Origin: Stenogyne calaminthoides
Lineage: Eukaryota; Streptophyta; Magnoliopsida; Lamiales; Lamiaceae
DNA: 64,000 nucleotides
Assembly: GCA_037126765.1 (NCBI GenBank)
Contig: JBBCBC010000012.1
Span: 14,694,001-14,758,000, forward strand
Reading direction: 5' to 3'
Below are positions 22,031-33,476 of the stretch, piece after piece; the stretch's first letter is position 1, and each line of letters opens with the position of its first letter. The notes beneath the pieces were generated by a model, which searched no databases, was not told the DNA's origin, and saw only the letters and a program-made list of their open reading frames with translations. The translations under genes were made by a program, and so were the position numbers.

Positions 22031-23811
22031 TGTGAGGTCCCGATTGAAACCGATTTTGCGCGTGCGGAAGCGAAACATGTAATGTGATGCATATAAAATA
22101 GGGGTGAGGGAATGGTGATACCAAATTTTTCGCTTTTAAGAACATGTGTGTTGTTTTGCTTATAACCAAATGCATATGACAAGTATAAACATAAAGCAGT
22201 AAAGAACACAAGATATTTTATAGTGGTTCGGACGAAACCCGTCCTACGTCCACTCTTCCCTTAACACAGGGGAACCTTAATCGACTTTAACCTACGGGAC
22301 TTATACCCCTCACGGGATGGCCGAGATGTTTACCGAGTTCACACTCAAGCGGGACTTATCACCCTCACGGGATTGCCGATAGATGTTTACCGAGTTCACA
22401 CTCAAGCGGGACTTATCACCCTCACGGGATTGCCGATAGATGTTTATTGAGTTCACACTCACCTACAAACTTATCCTATCAAACTGATTTGGGTAAGGTT
22501 TGTTTGGTTTTCAACTAGGTTGAGATTTTCCCTTACATTTGTTTAACCTCAATGCTAAGGATGGGAAAATCTCTCTAAGCTTAGGATATAGCATTTGTGC
22601 TTAGATCTAGGGTAGAACACTCTTGAATATCTGCGTGTATTTCTAGCTCTGTGTTCTATGGTGGGAATGCTTGAGTATATAGGATTGGGAGCACAATTCT
22701 GTTGAATGCCTTAGCCGTATTCTGATTAGGGCCATATTTCGGGGACTCGCATCATCGGCACACGACCTTTTTGGGACCTCTTTGGAACCCATATCTTCTT
22801 AGCTCAGAGCATCGTTTGCTACATTCTTCACACTCTTTTCGCATTATTTCCCCACTTGATAATGAAGGAAGAACTTGTATTTATAGTGTGGATTTGAATG
22901 TTACCGTTGGAGAGAATCACATTCAAATCCATACTACTTTAATGGCTTTTTTTGCGACTTTTTGCGTGCTTGTCGTCTTCCTCTCATTGGTCCACGCCAT
23001 TTGAATCTAACGGCTATATTCTTGATTTCTTCCCGAGTCTCTAATGGCTATATTCTTGAGATCTTCCGAGTCTCGGGATCTTGATTTCTGTCTCGAGCCT
23101 TGAGTTATCGAGCTATCGAACCTTGAGTTATCTCGAGCCTTGAGTTATCCGAGCTATCCGAACCTTGAGTTTATCCGAGCTATATCTGAACCTTCAAGTT
23201 ATCCGAGCCTTCGTGTTCTTCAAGAACTTACTAAGTCTCGAGTTCTTGATTCGTGAGACTTCTCTTGGTGACCTTATCGATCATCAGCATACTAACACTT
23301 TCGGGCTTCATGAGTTGAGTTCTCTGAATTCGGACATCGACCTCGAGTCACATTATTCAAAGCTATTTGATTTCTTCTTTGCCTGATCTGATCAGGTCGT
23401 GATCAGATCAACATATCTTCAGGATCATCTCAGGATAGCATCAGGTTATCTGCATTAGGTTAGCATATCAGTTTATCATATCGATCTCGATCGCGTCGAT
23501 CTCGATCGATCTCATCCGCTTCATCTTCCGATCGCGCAACCTTCTCTTCCGATTTCTTTGGCTTTAGCTTTTTTTCTTCACATCCGATTTGCCTGACTCA
23601 TCGGTTGATTCGAAACTCATTCGACTTCATCGATCTCGTTCACGACTTCGCTCAGAAGCCTCGTCTGATCTCGATCATCTTCTTCTGATTTCTTGAGTTC
23701 CCCCTCAATTTGTTCTTTCGTTCCCCCTTAACTTGTTATCTTTAAATTAGCTTGAATAACACAAGTTAAAAATGTTTTGGCATAAATTATCAAAACTAAA
23801 ATATCTCAACA
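22031..23811 (-). repeat. 5' LTR of element D
   Basis: Collinear with 20106-21892, with the same TATA box (22878-22885), inverted repeat and ~63-bp leader units (about 22290-22458). It differs mainly in U3 (about 22980-23640), where TG/CA in one copy often corresponds to CG in the other, with small indels. Confidence 0.88.
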
Positions 23812-23816
23812 ATCAT
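23812..23816. repeat. Target-site duplication of element D (right)
   Basis: ATCAT, matching 20101-20105 exactly. Confidence 0.9.
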
Positions 23817-25320
23817 TATGAATCAATACACAAGTTCATTCATTATGGTAGAGATGGGGTATTTTTTAGGCATGAATACAATGAAATTAGAAAAATATTT
23901 ATATGGAAGTAGTTATGTACAAGTTTGAGGTCTAATGTTAAGATTGTCATTAATGTAGCATCCAGTGGTATATCTTCACTTCTCTGCTCATTCTAGGTTT
24001 GTCATTCCAATTAATGATACCGGAGATTCTATTTGCAAGTTTTAATCAGGATGGTCATCTTGCTGAGCTTTTGATTAAGATTATATAGGATGAAGCTCCG
24101 ACGGTAAATAAATATTGTATTGAAGCACTTGATACTACTTTGAAGGATATTATGCGACTGGCCGATCCGTTATCTTCTGGGTTGTATTTTCGTGATAAGA
24201 ATGTTGTGTTTGGAGGCGATTTATGACAGATATTGTCAGTTACTCAAAAAAGAACGAGACATGATATGCTCAAGCTATAATAAGTTAATCTCTTTTGTGG
24301 AAAGATTGCACCCTACTGAAACTTACAAGGAACATGTGGCTGCAGAATTTGTAATCGGTTGATGGTTTAAACAAATTGAAAGTTTTTTCTGATTAGATAA
24401 CATCAATTGGAGATGGAAGTATATGGTCATAAACTGAGTTCTGGTTTTGATGTATAAATTCCGGATGATACTTTTTGATAGGTGGTGATGATCTGATTGG
24501 TTTTATTGTTGATAGTATTTATCCTGATTTAAGAACATGATGAACGATCACGATTATTTTCAAAATAGATCAACTATGCTTCTACTTTGGATGTTGTTAG
24601 GTCCATAAGCGATCGCATGATTCGGTTGAATGAAAATGAATCACGTACTAATTTGAGCTCCAATAGCCGTCAATGTGTTAGTTTAAATGTTGATCATCTA
24701 TCTAATGTGCGTACTCCTGAATTCTTAAATAGTCTAAAATGTTCGAGTGTTCTTAATCATGAACTAAATCCCAAAATTGGAACATCGATAATGTTATTAA
24801 GAAATATTGATCATTCAATGGGTTTTTGCAATTACAATGGAACCAAGTTTAGTCTTTTAATATATTTTTTTTCCTCATATTTTAAAGGTTGAGTATTTAT
24901 TAATTCATTAAATTTGTAATGAAATGTTATTTTTCAATATGTAGGTTGGTTATTACGAAGATGAGTGATAACATTCTTGAAGCTAAGGTTCTATCGCGAA
25001 GTAATACTGGATAGTTAGCTTTGATACCTAGGCTTACTTTGACTCCTTCTGGTCACGGATTGTCATTTAAATTTCAATGAAGACAGTTTTTGTTGATTGT
25101 TTTATATGCTATGTCTATAAATAAAAGTCAGGGACAATTGTTTTCTAATGTAGGAGAATTTTTGTAGAAGTCTATTTTTAGTCAAGGACAACTGTATGCA
25201 GTTATATCCCAGATAACAAACCTCTATGGTTTGAAGATCATATTGTGCGATCATGATAATCATAATTGTAGTATCACGAAAAATGTAGTTTTTTATGAAG
25301 TTTTTAGGAATATATAATTA
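23817..25320 (+). pseudogene. Helitron Pif1-like helicase, main fragment (decayed)
   Basis: Continues the fragment cut by element D. Recognisable pieces in order: a degenerate start of the ATPase domain (YGRDGVFF, about 23850, where the Walker A glycines and lysine are largely lost), a GGDF-QILSVTQK motif near 24220, and a C-terminal MSINKSQGQ motif near 25110 followed by FSQGQLYAVISQITN near 25185, ending about 25318. These are signatures of the SF1 Pif1 helicase part of plant Helitron transposases. Frames change repeatedly and stops are common; the longest open piece is 24587-24892. Not functional. Confidence 0.72.
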
Positions 25321-25734
25321 TGTAATAATAAATATTCAAATGTCATGACTTTTTTTATTTTTGTTAAAGTCCTTATCATATAGGATTATTACAATATTAA
25401 TTATTTAAAATATTATATATAAATGAATTATTATATTTTTTCTAACACATTATGATGAGTCTACTGGTTGTCAAATAAATATTTTAACATGAAAATATTA
25501 TATATCTTATACACATAAATATATATTTTTGTGAATTTTTATATTATAGCAAGACACTGATAAAAGCTACTATTTGTTATAAATTTCTTAAATTTAATTT
25601 AGTAAAATAAATGTGAAAATTATATGTTTTAAAAATTAATCATATTTTACTCATGAATATAAATATGACATCAATATTTGAACTTTGTTATAGATACATT
25701 ATAACAATAATACAACATATGTAATACAAATAAT
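25321..25734. other. AT-rich intergenic DNA
   Basis: Very AT-rich, no ORF or repeat structure that I can define. Confidence 0.5.
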
Positions 25735-26768
25735 GTTAATTGCAAAAAAAAAAATCATCATTGTTAGGGTTTTTACCAATTACAACATATCGTTTTTATT
25801 TCTTTGCACTACAACATATCACATTTTAAAATTTTGCAATTTGAAACATTTTCCTTTTTTCTGGCAACAATTGAATAATGTGGCTACTGGAGTTGCTACA
25901 TAGATATTCATGTAGATGTCACGACTGATGAATAAAATATATTTTTTCATTTGATTTTTTTAAAGAAAAACAATATCGATTTTTTTTTAATTTAGGAATG
26001 GAACCCCCACTCATCCTGACAAAAATTATGTTCTTATTATTTCTACCAAAAAACTTAAAATAAGAACGCTAAGTCGCCTACCAAATCACAGCTCCAAATT
26101 TTTAATATAAAAATATTTTTTAGATATTGTTTTTTTGCAAAAATATTTTTAACTTAAAAAATAGTATCATTTTATTGACCAGTCTTGACATTCTTTTTCT
26201 CTTTGCACTTGAAGACATGACCTTTTAAAATTTTGCAATTTGAAGCATTTGCCTATTTTCTGGCAACAATTGAATAATGTGTCTGCTGGAGCTACTACAT
26301 AGATGTCCATATAGGATGTCACGATTGATGAATAATTTTTTTTTTCATTTTTTTAATTTGATTTTTTAAAGAAAAATAATATCTAAAAATTATTTTTATA
26401 ATTTAAGATTATAACCCACGAAACTCATCTTGACAAAAATATTCTCTTATTATTTCTCCAAAAAACTTAAAAGAAGAACGCTAAATCGCTCATCAAATCG
26501 CAGGTCCAAATTTTTTAATATTTAAAAATATATTTAGGAATTTCTTTTTTTATAAAAATATTTTTGAATTAAAAAAAATATTTCATTCACCAATCTTCAC
26601 ATCCTACGTGGATATTTATGTCAATTCTAAGGCCACATCACTTAATTATTGCCGAAAAATTAACAAATGCTTCTAATAACATAAAAATGTGATGTCTCGA
26701 ATTGCAAAGAAAAAAAAGTGTTGTAATTGATAAAAACCTTAAAGGTGGTGATATCTTTTGCAATTAAC
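25735..26768. mobile_element. Long-TIR non-autonomous DNA element (~1034 bp)
   Basis: The left end GTTAATTGCAAAA, followed by GGTTTTTACCAATTACAACA and TTTCTTTGCA, recurs inverted at the right end (26650-26768), giving imperfect terminal inverted repeats of about 100 bp. Inside, a segment containing TGGCAACAATTGAATAATGTG is present twice in direct orientation (about 25860 and 26265). No coding sequence. The long TIRs suggest a Mutator-type MITE, but no target duplication was confirmed. Confidence 0.6.
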
Positions 26769-27028
26769 CAAAAACAAATACTATAAAGTGAAGAGTATTA
26801 ATTCTTCTTTGCAAAGAATTTTCTTTAACAAATCAATATTGTTATTTATGAATGAAATTAAATATAATTTTAAAATATCAAAATCTTAGTTTAAAACTCA
26901 TATTATCATGAATATAAATAATAAAACAAGATGTCAATTTAAAATTTTATATTAATAAAAAATATTTATTTTAACATATAAAATGTTTGATGATAACAAT
27001 GACAGTGCGTGAGCACGGGTGCAATACT

Positions 27029-28051
27029 AATATGAAATAATGAAGCCAATGGTCATTAAGGGTAAAATAGTTATTTCGCATTTTTATCCCGGGGTGATTC
27101 ACCCAAACAACATTACCGTACAAAATTTACTGCTATTTTTTTCCTGAGTTGGTCTCCCATTAACCAGGCCTATGCTATGAACTTGGATTATTTGACTAAT
27201 TTTACTCATTTTCAACATATTTTTCTAAATCACTAAATTTGATATGTATTATACCCTAGATATATTCAAATGTCATGAATTAAAAATAAGGTTCATAGCA
27301 TAAATCAAGTATATATAATTTTTTATTTATTTTTCCTTGTGCTCTGTAGCATCCCGTTGGCGTTGATTTGTCACAACACAAAGTATTAATATTTTTAATA
27401 TTTTGTCTAGAAGTTGATTCAAAAAAAAAAAACTTAATTCGAGTTATTTACTAGAGCAAATTATATTGTAATTATTTCTCTAATTCCCATGCACAATAAC
27501 AAATAATTACCAATCAAACATTGTAAATGTGGGGGGGGGTTGGATGACGTTTAATATGAAATAATGGAGTCAATGATCATTAAGGGTAAAATAGTTATTT
27601 CGCATATTTACTCCGGGGTGATTCACCCCAAACAATATTACCATAAAAAAATTATTGCTATTTTTTTTTTGAGTTGACCCATGAATCAGGCCTATGCTAT
27701 AAACTTAGATTATTTGACTCATTTAATTCATTTTCAACATATTTTTGTAAGTCACTAAATTTGATCCGTATTCTACTCTGGGTAGAGTCAAATATCATGA
27801 ATAAAAAACAAAATTCATAGCATGAATCGGGTCTATACAATTTTTTATTTTTTTTCCTTGTGCTTTGTAGCATCCTGTTGGCGTTGATTTGTCACAACAC
27901 AAAGTATTAATATTTTTAATATTTTGTATAGAAGTTGATTCAATAAAAAAAACCTTAATTCGAGTTATTTACTAGAGCAAAATATATTGTAATTATTTCT
28001 CTAATTCCAATGCACAACAACAAATAATTACCAATCAAACATTGTAAATGT
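27029..28051. repeat. Direct tandem duplication, two ~500-bp copies
   Basis: Copies at 27029-27526 and 27553-28051 start AATATGAAATAATG and end AACATTGTAAATG, offset 524 bp, with a G-run and TTGGATGACG linker between them. Divergence is modest and scattered. No ORF. 26769-27028 to the left is plain AT-rich DNA. Confidence 0.8.
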
Positions 28052-28076
28052 ATCCCCCAAAGAAAATTATATATAG

Positions 28077-28283
28077 TACTGCCTCCGTTCCAAACTCGAT
28101 TGTCACATTACTGTGTACTCGAATTTTAAAAAAAAGTGATAAAGTGATAAAGTATTGGGTAGAAAGAGTTGTTTATTAGTATTTTATGTGATAAAGTGGG
28201 TATTTCCATTTAAGGAAAGTGGTAATCAGGTATGGGACGCTCGAAACGAAAATGTGACAATCGAGTTTGGGACGGAGAGAGTA
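28077..28283. mobile_element. Stowaway MITE
   Basis: The left end TACTGCCTCCGTTCCAAACT and right end (TTTGGGACGGAGAGAGTA) are inverted repeats continuing through CGATTGTCAC/GTGACAATCG. 207 bp, TA at both ends, non-coding: a textbook Stowaway. Confidence 0.85.
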
Positions 28284-29216
28284 TTTCCGTTGCAAAATAT
28301 TGCTATACTAGTTTTTTTGGGAAATTTTTTTTTATAAAAAAAATGAAAATCTATTTTGTAGCACATCATATAAAATTATAAAAATGCACATATAATTGTG
28401 AGAATTTGAGAGGGATACCAGATACTGTGTGGTGAAAAGAAAAGTACCTAATGACATACAATGTATTTGAGATAGCGTTTAAGAAATATTAGACGTACGC
28501 GTGCCAAAATCCATCTACATATGGAATGGATTTAAGTTGGATGAGAAACCTTCCAGCTTTATATTTCAAAATCTTAATAGAGTAACACTTGTAATGAGAT
28601 TGTTTAGGACAAATTATCAATGAAAAAAGTTAATGTTAAAAATAAATGAGGTACACTAATAAATGAAAGAGAGAAGAGTTGAACAAATTTTAATACTAAC
28701 ATTTTTTTTTGAAAGGTTTTTTTTTCTTGAAAGGTTAATAGTAAGACAAATTTTCCTGTGCACCATTTGCACTAAATCAATTTGGTGCAATTTAATTTTA
28801 GGTGTTCTTTTTCTTAATTTTTTCAGTTTTAGGTTTTTTTTTTTTAATTTCAATTTCTTTTAACTTTAATTTTTCAGTTTTAGGGGTTTTTTTTTTCATA
28901 GTTCACTCGGCCCAAGTGATTCATGGTTCACCCGACCCGAATGATTCATATATGATTTATGGTTAATTGTTTAGAGGTTAGAATTTAGAGTGTATAGTTC
29001 ATCCAAATTAAAATTGAATACAATTACACTAATTTGAATTGATGCATGAAGTGCACAGGAGAGGGACTCTAATAGTAATACTAACATTTATTAGAATGCC
29101 GATTATATTGATTTTTTTTATTTTTTTTGAAAGGGATTATATTGAATTTTAAAATCAGGCATATTTGTTAAATAAACAAAGGAAGGAAAGGAATTAATTT
29201 GGAGAGAGGCAAAGTG
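28284..29216. other. Intergenic DNA with a GTGCAC inverted-repeat relic
   Basis: T-rich tracts dominate 28690-28900. A possible foldback lies at 28751-29064, with ends TTCCTGTGCACC and TGCACAGGAGAG in inverted orientation. It is related by its GTGCAC motif to repeats near 33700, 35330, 45500 and 46920. No gene found. Confidence 0.45.
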
Positions 29217-29420
29217 TTGGCGCCAATTTGAAAAGAAATCAAATAATAGCACGCGCCCAAAACCCTCTGAAAATTCCCGCTTGAATCCAAACCCTCAAAA
29301 TATTTGTGCCGCCCCTTTCATTGTTTTCGCCATACTACAGAATCTCAGCATTTTATCTCTACCCAATTCACACTCTCTCTCTCTCTCTATACAGAAACCA
29401 GATTTGGGTACAGAAGAAAA
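29217..29420 (+). promoter_or_regulatory. RPA1 promoter/5'UTR with E2F-like and telo-box motifs
   Basis: Upstream of the RPA1 start are GGCGCCAAT (29219-29227; reverse ATTGGCGCC) and ATTCCCGC (29273-29280), both fitting the E2F consensus WTTSSCSS, and two AAACCCT telo-boxes (29260-29266, 29289-29295). This combination is known for S-phase and DNA-replication genes in plants. A (CT)n tract at about 29368-29388 lies in the probable 5'UTR. Confidence 0.6.
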
Positions 29421-32400
29421 ATGGCGAAAACAGTGAGCCCAGATGCGATATCCACTATTCTAGCAAATCCATGTCCCGATTCATCTTCCGAATTGCCTGA
29501 GATTATCCTACAAGTCCTCGATCTCAAGCTCATGGGTAACAAGTACAAGTATGTCATATCTTTCAAATTCCAACTCAAATCTCTACATTTTCTTTTAGAT
29601 CTGATTTATCGGCTTTTGTTTTTTACAATTAAATCAGTGATTAGGCGAATCGATTTGATTCATGAATCTGGTAGAAATGAAAGTGATTCATTTTTGTATA
29701 TACTATCAATTTGGCAAAAAAAAGGCTGATTTGTGGAATGAATTATTACAGATTTATGGCTAGTGATGGAAAAATGAAGGTGAATGGTATGTTGCAATCT
29801 GGTTTGTCATCCGAAGTAACCTCTGGGAAGATCCAGAACTTGGGTCTCATTCGTGTTCTTGACTACACTCTCAATGACATACCCACAAAGAATGAAAAGT
29901 AATTTCAGTTTATTGCTTTTCCGTTTTGGAGTAATATTATTCCATCTGATTATTTTTTAAAATCTACTTTAGGTATTTGCTTGTAACAAACTGTGAGGTG
30001 TTTTCACCTGCGCTTGAAGCGGAGTATAAGGCTGATGTGAAAACAGAGGAAACAAAAAGTGAAGCTGCTGGTATTTTGCTCAAACCAAAGCAACAAGTTG
30101 TGTCCAAGTCTGCTGCTCAAATTGTTAATGATCAACGGGCAAAGTAAGATTTCTTCTATTTCTATTTGGTATTAGTATCTGCTCAATCTTAATTTAGATT
30201 GACCATTTACTGTAGACACAATTCAACTTTAAGAAAAATGTTGTTTATTAGTATTAAATAGTGTAAAATTGATTTATTGTGTGTGGTATATAAAATAAGT
30301 GTTGTTTGTAGGGGACATTGTTTTGACAAGAAAGTTGTTTAATTTCGTAATAAGGAAATGACCAATTTAAATTAGGATGTCCATTCAAAGAATATGTCCA
30401 AATTAGGATGGAGGGAGTATTAGCTAAGTATGTCTTACATTTCATTTCATTTCATTTGCAGTATGGCACCAAGTGCACGAATGGCGATGACTCGTAGAGT
30501 CCACCCTCTGGTCTCTTTGAATCCTTATCAAGGAAACTGGACTATAAAAGTTAGGGTTACGAGCAAAGGGAACATGAGGACTTACAAGAATGCTAGAGGA
30601 GATGGCTGCGTCTTCAATGTCGATTTGACAGATGAAGATGTGAGTGAGGAGTTTAGCCTATGTTCAGATTTTGGGATTTTGTTATGTGAGGTTTTGTGAT
30701 GTGATTTATTGAATGAATGTTTCAGGGCACGCAAATACAAGCAACTATGTTTAACGAGGCTGCAAGGAAGTTTTTCGATAAGTTTCACATGGGGAAGGTC
30801 TATTACATATCCAAGGGAACCCTCAAAGTTGCAAACAAACAATTCAAAACTGTGCAAAATGATTATGAAATGACTTTGAATGAAAATTCTGAGGTGGAGG
30901 AAGCTAGCAACGAGCCGGCTTTTATTCCTGAAACTAAGTTCAGTTTTACCCCAATTGATGAACTAGGTCCATACATCAATGGAAGGGAGCTTGTTGGTAA
31001 CATACTGCACTACATTTATTATCTACTTTTTTTACCCTGTTTTTCTATTTTCAGCACCATAATTTGTCATTTGATTGGTACAGATGTTATTGGTGTGGTT
31101 CACAATGTGTCTCCTACTATGAGCATCAGAAGGAAAAGCAACAATGAAACTGTCCCAAAGCGTGATATAACGATTGCTGATGAGACGTAGGCTTTTTTAC
31201 TTTGTTAAACTTGGTTGTTTTCGCAGTTTAAATGCACATTAAATCTTGCTCTATTAAATTACAGGAAGAAAACTGTAGTGGTGTCTCTATGGAATGATCT
31301 CGCGATAAGCGTGGGACAAGAACTTCTGGACATGGCTGATAAATCTCCTGTTGTTGCAATCAAATCCCTCAAAGTTGGAGATTTCCAAGGTACTAAAAAT
31401 ATAATTGTAAAAAGAAAATGGATCATCCTGTTTATATGCCAATTGAACATAGGATTTCATTGTTGATTCAGGTGTTTCACTATCAGCAATCAGTAAAAGC
31501 ATTATAGTAGTAAATCCAGAAACCCCAGAAGCCAAAAAGCTGAGATCATGGTAAGAAATACTTGTATGAATTCAAGAAGCTATTTTTTTATCAACTATAT
31601 GCTCATTTGTGTGTATAATACAGGTATGATTCTGAAGGCAAAGATACTTGTTTGGCTGCTATAGGTTCTGGTTTAAGCCCTTTGAACAAAAATGGAGCTC
31701 GATCTATGTACTCCGACAGAGTTTCCATAGCTCATATCACCAGTAACCCATCTTTAGGAGATGGCAAGGTGTCAATCTCACTTTTAATAAGTTAATGTAT
31801 GATTAAAAGTTTTGATTTTGACATATTTTTTCTTGGTCTTTACAGCCCGTGTTCTTCTGCATCAAAGCATACATTAGCTACATTAAACCCGATCAAACAA
31901 TGTGGTATCGAGCTTGCAAGACATGCAACAAGAAAGTCACTGAAGCTGTTGGCTCTGGGTATTGGTGTGAAGGGTGCCAGAAGAATGAAGACGCCTGCAA
32001 TTTGAGGTTTGTGCCTTTGCCAGTTACTTATTGAACTTGTTTTATAAAGAAAATACTAAATCAAATCGATTCATTATTGTCTTGTTACAGATACATAATG
32101 GTGGTTAAAGTTTCTGATGCAAGCGGTGAAGCCTATCTCTCAGTTTTCAATGAACAAGCTGAGAAAATAATCGGCTGCACTGCTGATGAACTAAATGAGA
32201 TCAAATCCCAGGCTAGCCCTCCATTTAAAGACAGAAAATGAAACATTTGTTAGATAATATATATATGCTCATCTATTGTGTGTGTTTATTTCACAATTCA
32301 GGATGGTGATGGTTCTTATCAGAAGAAACTCAAGGAAGCAACATGGACCCCACATCTTTTCCGAGTGAGCGTTACGACGAATGAATACAACAATGAGAAG

Positions 32401-32508
32401 AAACAGAGGATAACCATCAGGGCTGTAGCTCCCATTGATTATGCAACTGAATCTAAGTATTTGGTTGAAGAAATATCCAACATGAAAATATCTAAGATGA
32501 TTATTTAG
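29421..32508 (+). CDS. RPA1B: Replication protein A 70-kDa subunit, B-type (12 exons, 611 aa)
   Basis: Large subunit of the RPA heterotrimer, which coats single-stranded DNA in nuclear replication, recombination and repair. Exons by splice sites and frame: 29421-29548, 29752-29898, 29973-30143, 30462-30639, 30726-30996, 31084-31186, 31265-31389, 31472-31550, 31624-31768, 31846-32006, 32091-32211, 32302-32508; phases agree throughout. Domains: N-terminal OB fold (~1-105), DBD-A (~160-275, HPLVSLNPYQGNWTIKVRV), DBD-B (~295-395), DBD-C (~450-605) with a zinc ribbon of Cys473, Cys476, Cys490 and Cys493. Length fits plant RPA70B (~600 aa), and the short linker after the N-domain fits the B/D type rather than RPA70A. 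All introns are GT-AG except intron 11, which appears to be GC-AG (32212-32301). The start is the first ATG after a CT-rich leader and matches the family N-terminus. No break seen. Confidence 0.95.
30171..30420. mobile_element. Stowaway-like MITE inside RPA1 intron 3
   Basis: The right end (30370-30420) reads, reversed, TACTCCCTCCATCCTAATTT and then a TTTAAATTGGTCATTT segment; the left end has CAATCTTAATTTAGATTGACC. The inverted similarity and CTCCCTCC terminus point to a Stowaway family. It sits in the longest early intron and leaves both splice sites intact. Confidence 0.55.
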
Positions 32509-32897
32509 ACCTTTCTTTTGAATTGATGGGATGATCTAAACTTGGTATCTTTGTTTCATCAAGCTTTGGCCTTGAATTAGTAGGATTTTATTAGGAGTGC
32601 TTGTAATATATATATATGCTAATCTTAAAATTTTATCAAATCAGTATGATCTACCCATTTTGTAGAAATTTCTTTGCCCAATGATATGGAATTCAATTAA
32701 TCGTCTTGCATTTTGTTATTTTATATGTTATGCGATTGCCTGTCAAAAGAAAAAAGTATGTATACAATATATTATTGAATTGAGTTGCGTATAAATTTTT
32801 GAGATCGATACTTAACTTGAAAATTTGCATGATATATTTTGATTATAAAAAGTTTTTTTTTTTAGCTTTAACAAATTATATCAATTCGAGATAATCA
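32509..32897. other. RPA1 3' flank
   Basis: AT-rich sequence after the stop codon, including the probable 3'UTR (GAATTAGTAGG..TTATTAG, AATAAT-type signals not clear-cut) and a (TA)n run near 32610. No further gene. Confidence 0.45.
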
Positions 32898-33282
32898 TTA
32901 TACAATGCAACAACAAAAATAGTTTTTAGGCTCATGATAAAGTGGTGTAATGTATTTGCATATTCTGCCTTTAGAATAGTTATGATCCAAACAATACTTA
33001 TTGCAATCACTGAATTTTTGAGCACTGTCCTTGTGGTATAAGCCGCCTTTGCTGCCTTCATATTTTTTTCTCGACTGTTCACTGGAATAAAAAAAATTCA
33101 TATATATAATGGTATATTTAAGAATTGCGATGAAGCTAGAAGTTTCAAACACACTAATTAGATCGAGTCTTTTATATAGAGCATTAATGAATACAAAATT
33201 TTATTATATTAATTAAAAAAAAACCTGATGTTAGGAGCAAAGCCATGACAATTAGAGCAATGAAAATAGAGTTTTTATTCAT
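32898..33282 (-). CDS. Candidate small secreted cysteine-rich peptide gene (2 exons, frame uncertain)
   Basis: On the minus strand, TATTTATA/TATAAATA (33320-33327) stands ~40 nt before an ATG at 33282 that opens a signal-peptide-like exon (MNKNSIFIALIVMALLLTS), ending at CAG|GTTTTT (33225). A second exon begins after TTCCAG (33081) and in one frame encodes ~60 residues with six cysteines (CNKYC, a lone C, CCC), stopping at 32898. This layout (signal exon, one intron, Cys-rich exon) is that of plant defensin-like and other cysteine-rich peptides. However, exon 1 ends in phase 1 and the cysteine frame needs phase 2, so either another junction is used or a 1-nt indel makes it a pseudogene. I do not recognise a named family. 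Confidence 0.42.
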
Positions 33283-33476
33283 ATACAATTGAATGAATAT
33301 GTATATGGAGTCCTATGCTTATTTATAGAGCAGGTCTTAGTTATATATAGTAAAAGTTGTTTACATGATAATTTTAATATGGAAAAGTATATTAGTTGTG
33401 CAATGAATACCAGTGGATCTCATTTCATTTAATTAAAAAAAATATTAATCTAGGCAAAGTCTTATGTACATTAGAT

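Larger units (their letters stand above)
20106..23811 (-). mobile_element. Element D: complete minimal-interior LTR retrotransposon
   Basis: Two LTRs (20106-21892, 1787 bp; 22031-23811, 1781 bp) flank an interior of only 138 bp. Both LTRs start TGTTGRGATATTTTAG and end in CACA on the minus strand. The interior holds a polypurine tract and a PBS and nothing else. The 5-bp duplication ATCAT is perfect. With no coding capacity it must have moved with enzymes from another element, and the LTR start and PPT context match the Sirevirus-like families nearby. It resembles TRIM elements in logic, but its LTRs are several times longer than typical TRIM LTRs. Confidence 0.9.

Noticed and set aside
28656..28863. 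Small hydrophobic ORF and Lys-rich ORF
   Set aside because: Low-complexity T-runs; no start context or homology.
29304..29420. N-terminal extension of RPA1 from an upstream alternative start
   Set aside because: The frame is open upstream of the ATG at 29421, but it covers a CT-rich leader and the family's conserved N-terminus begins at 29421.
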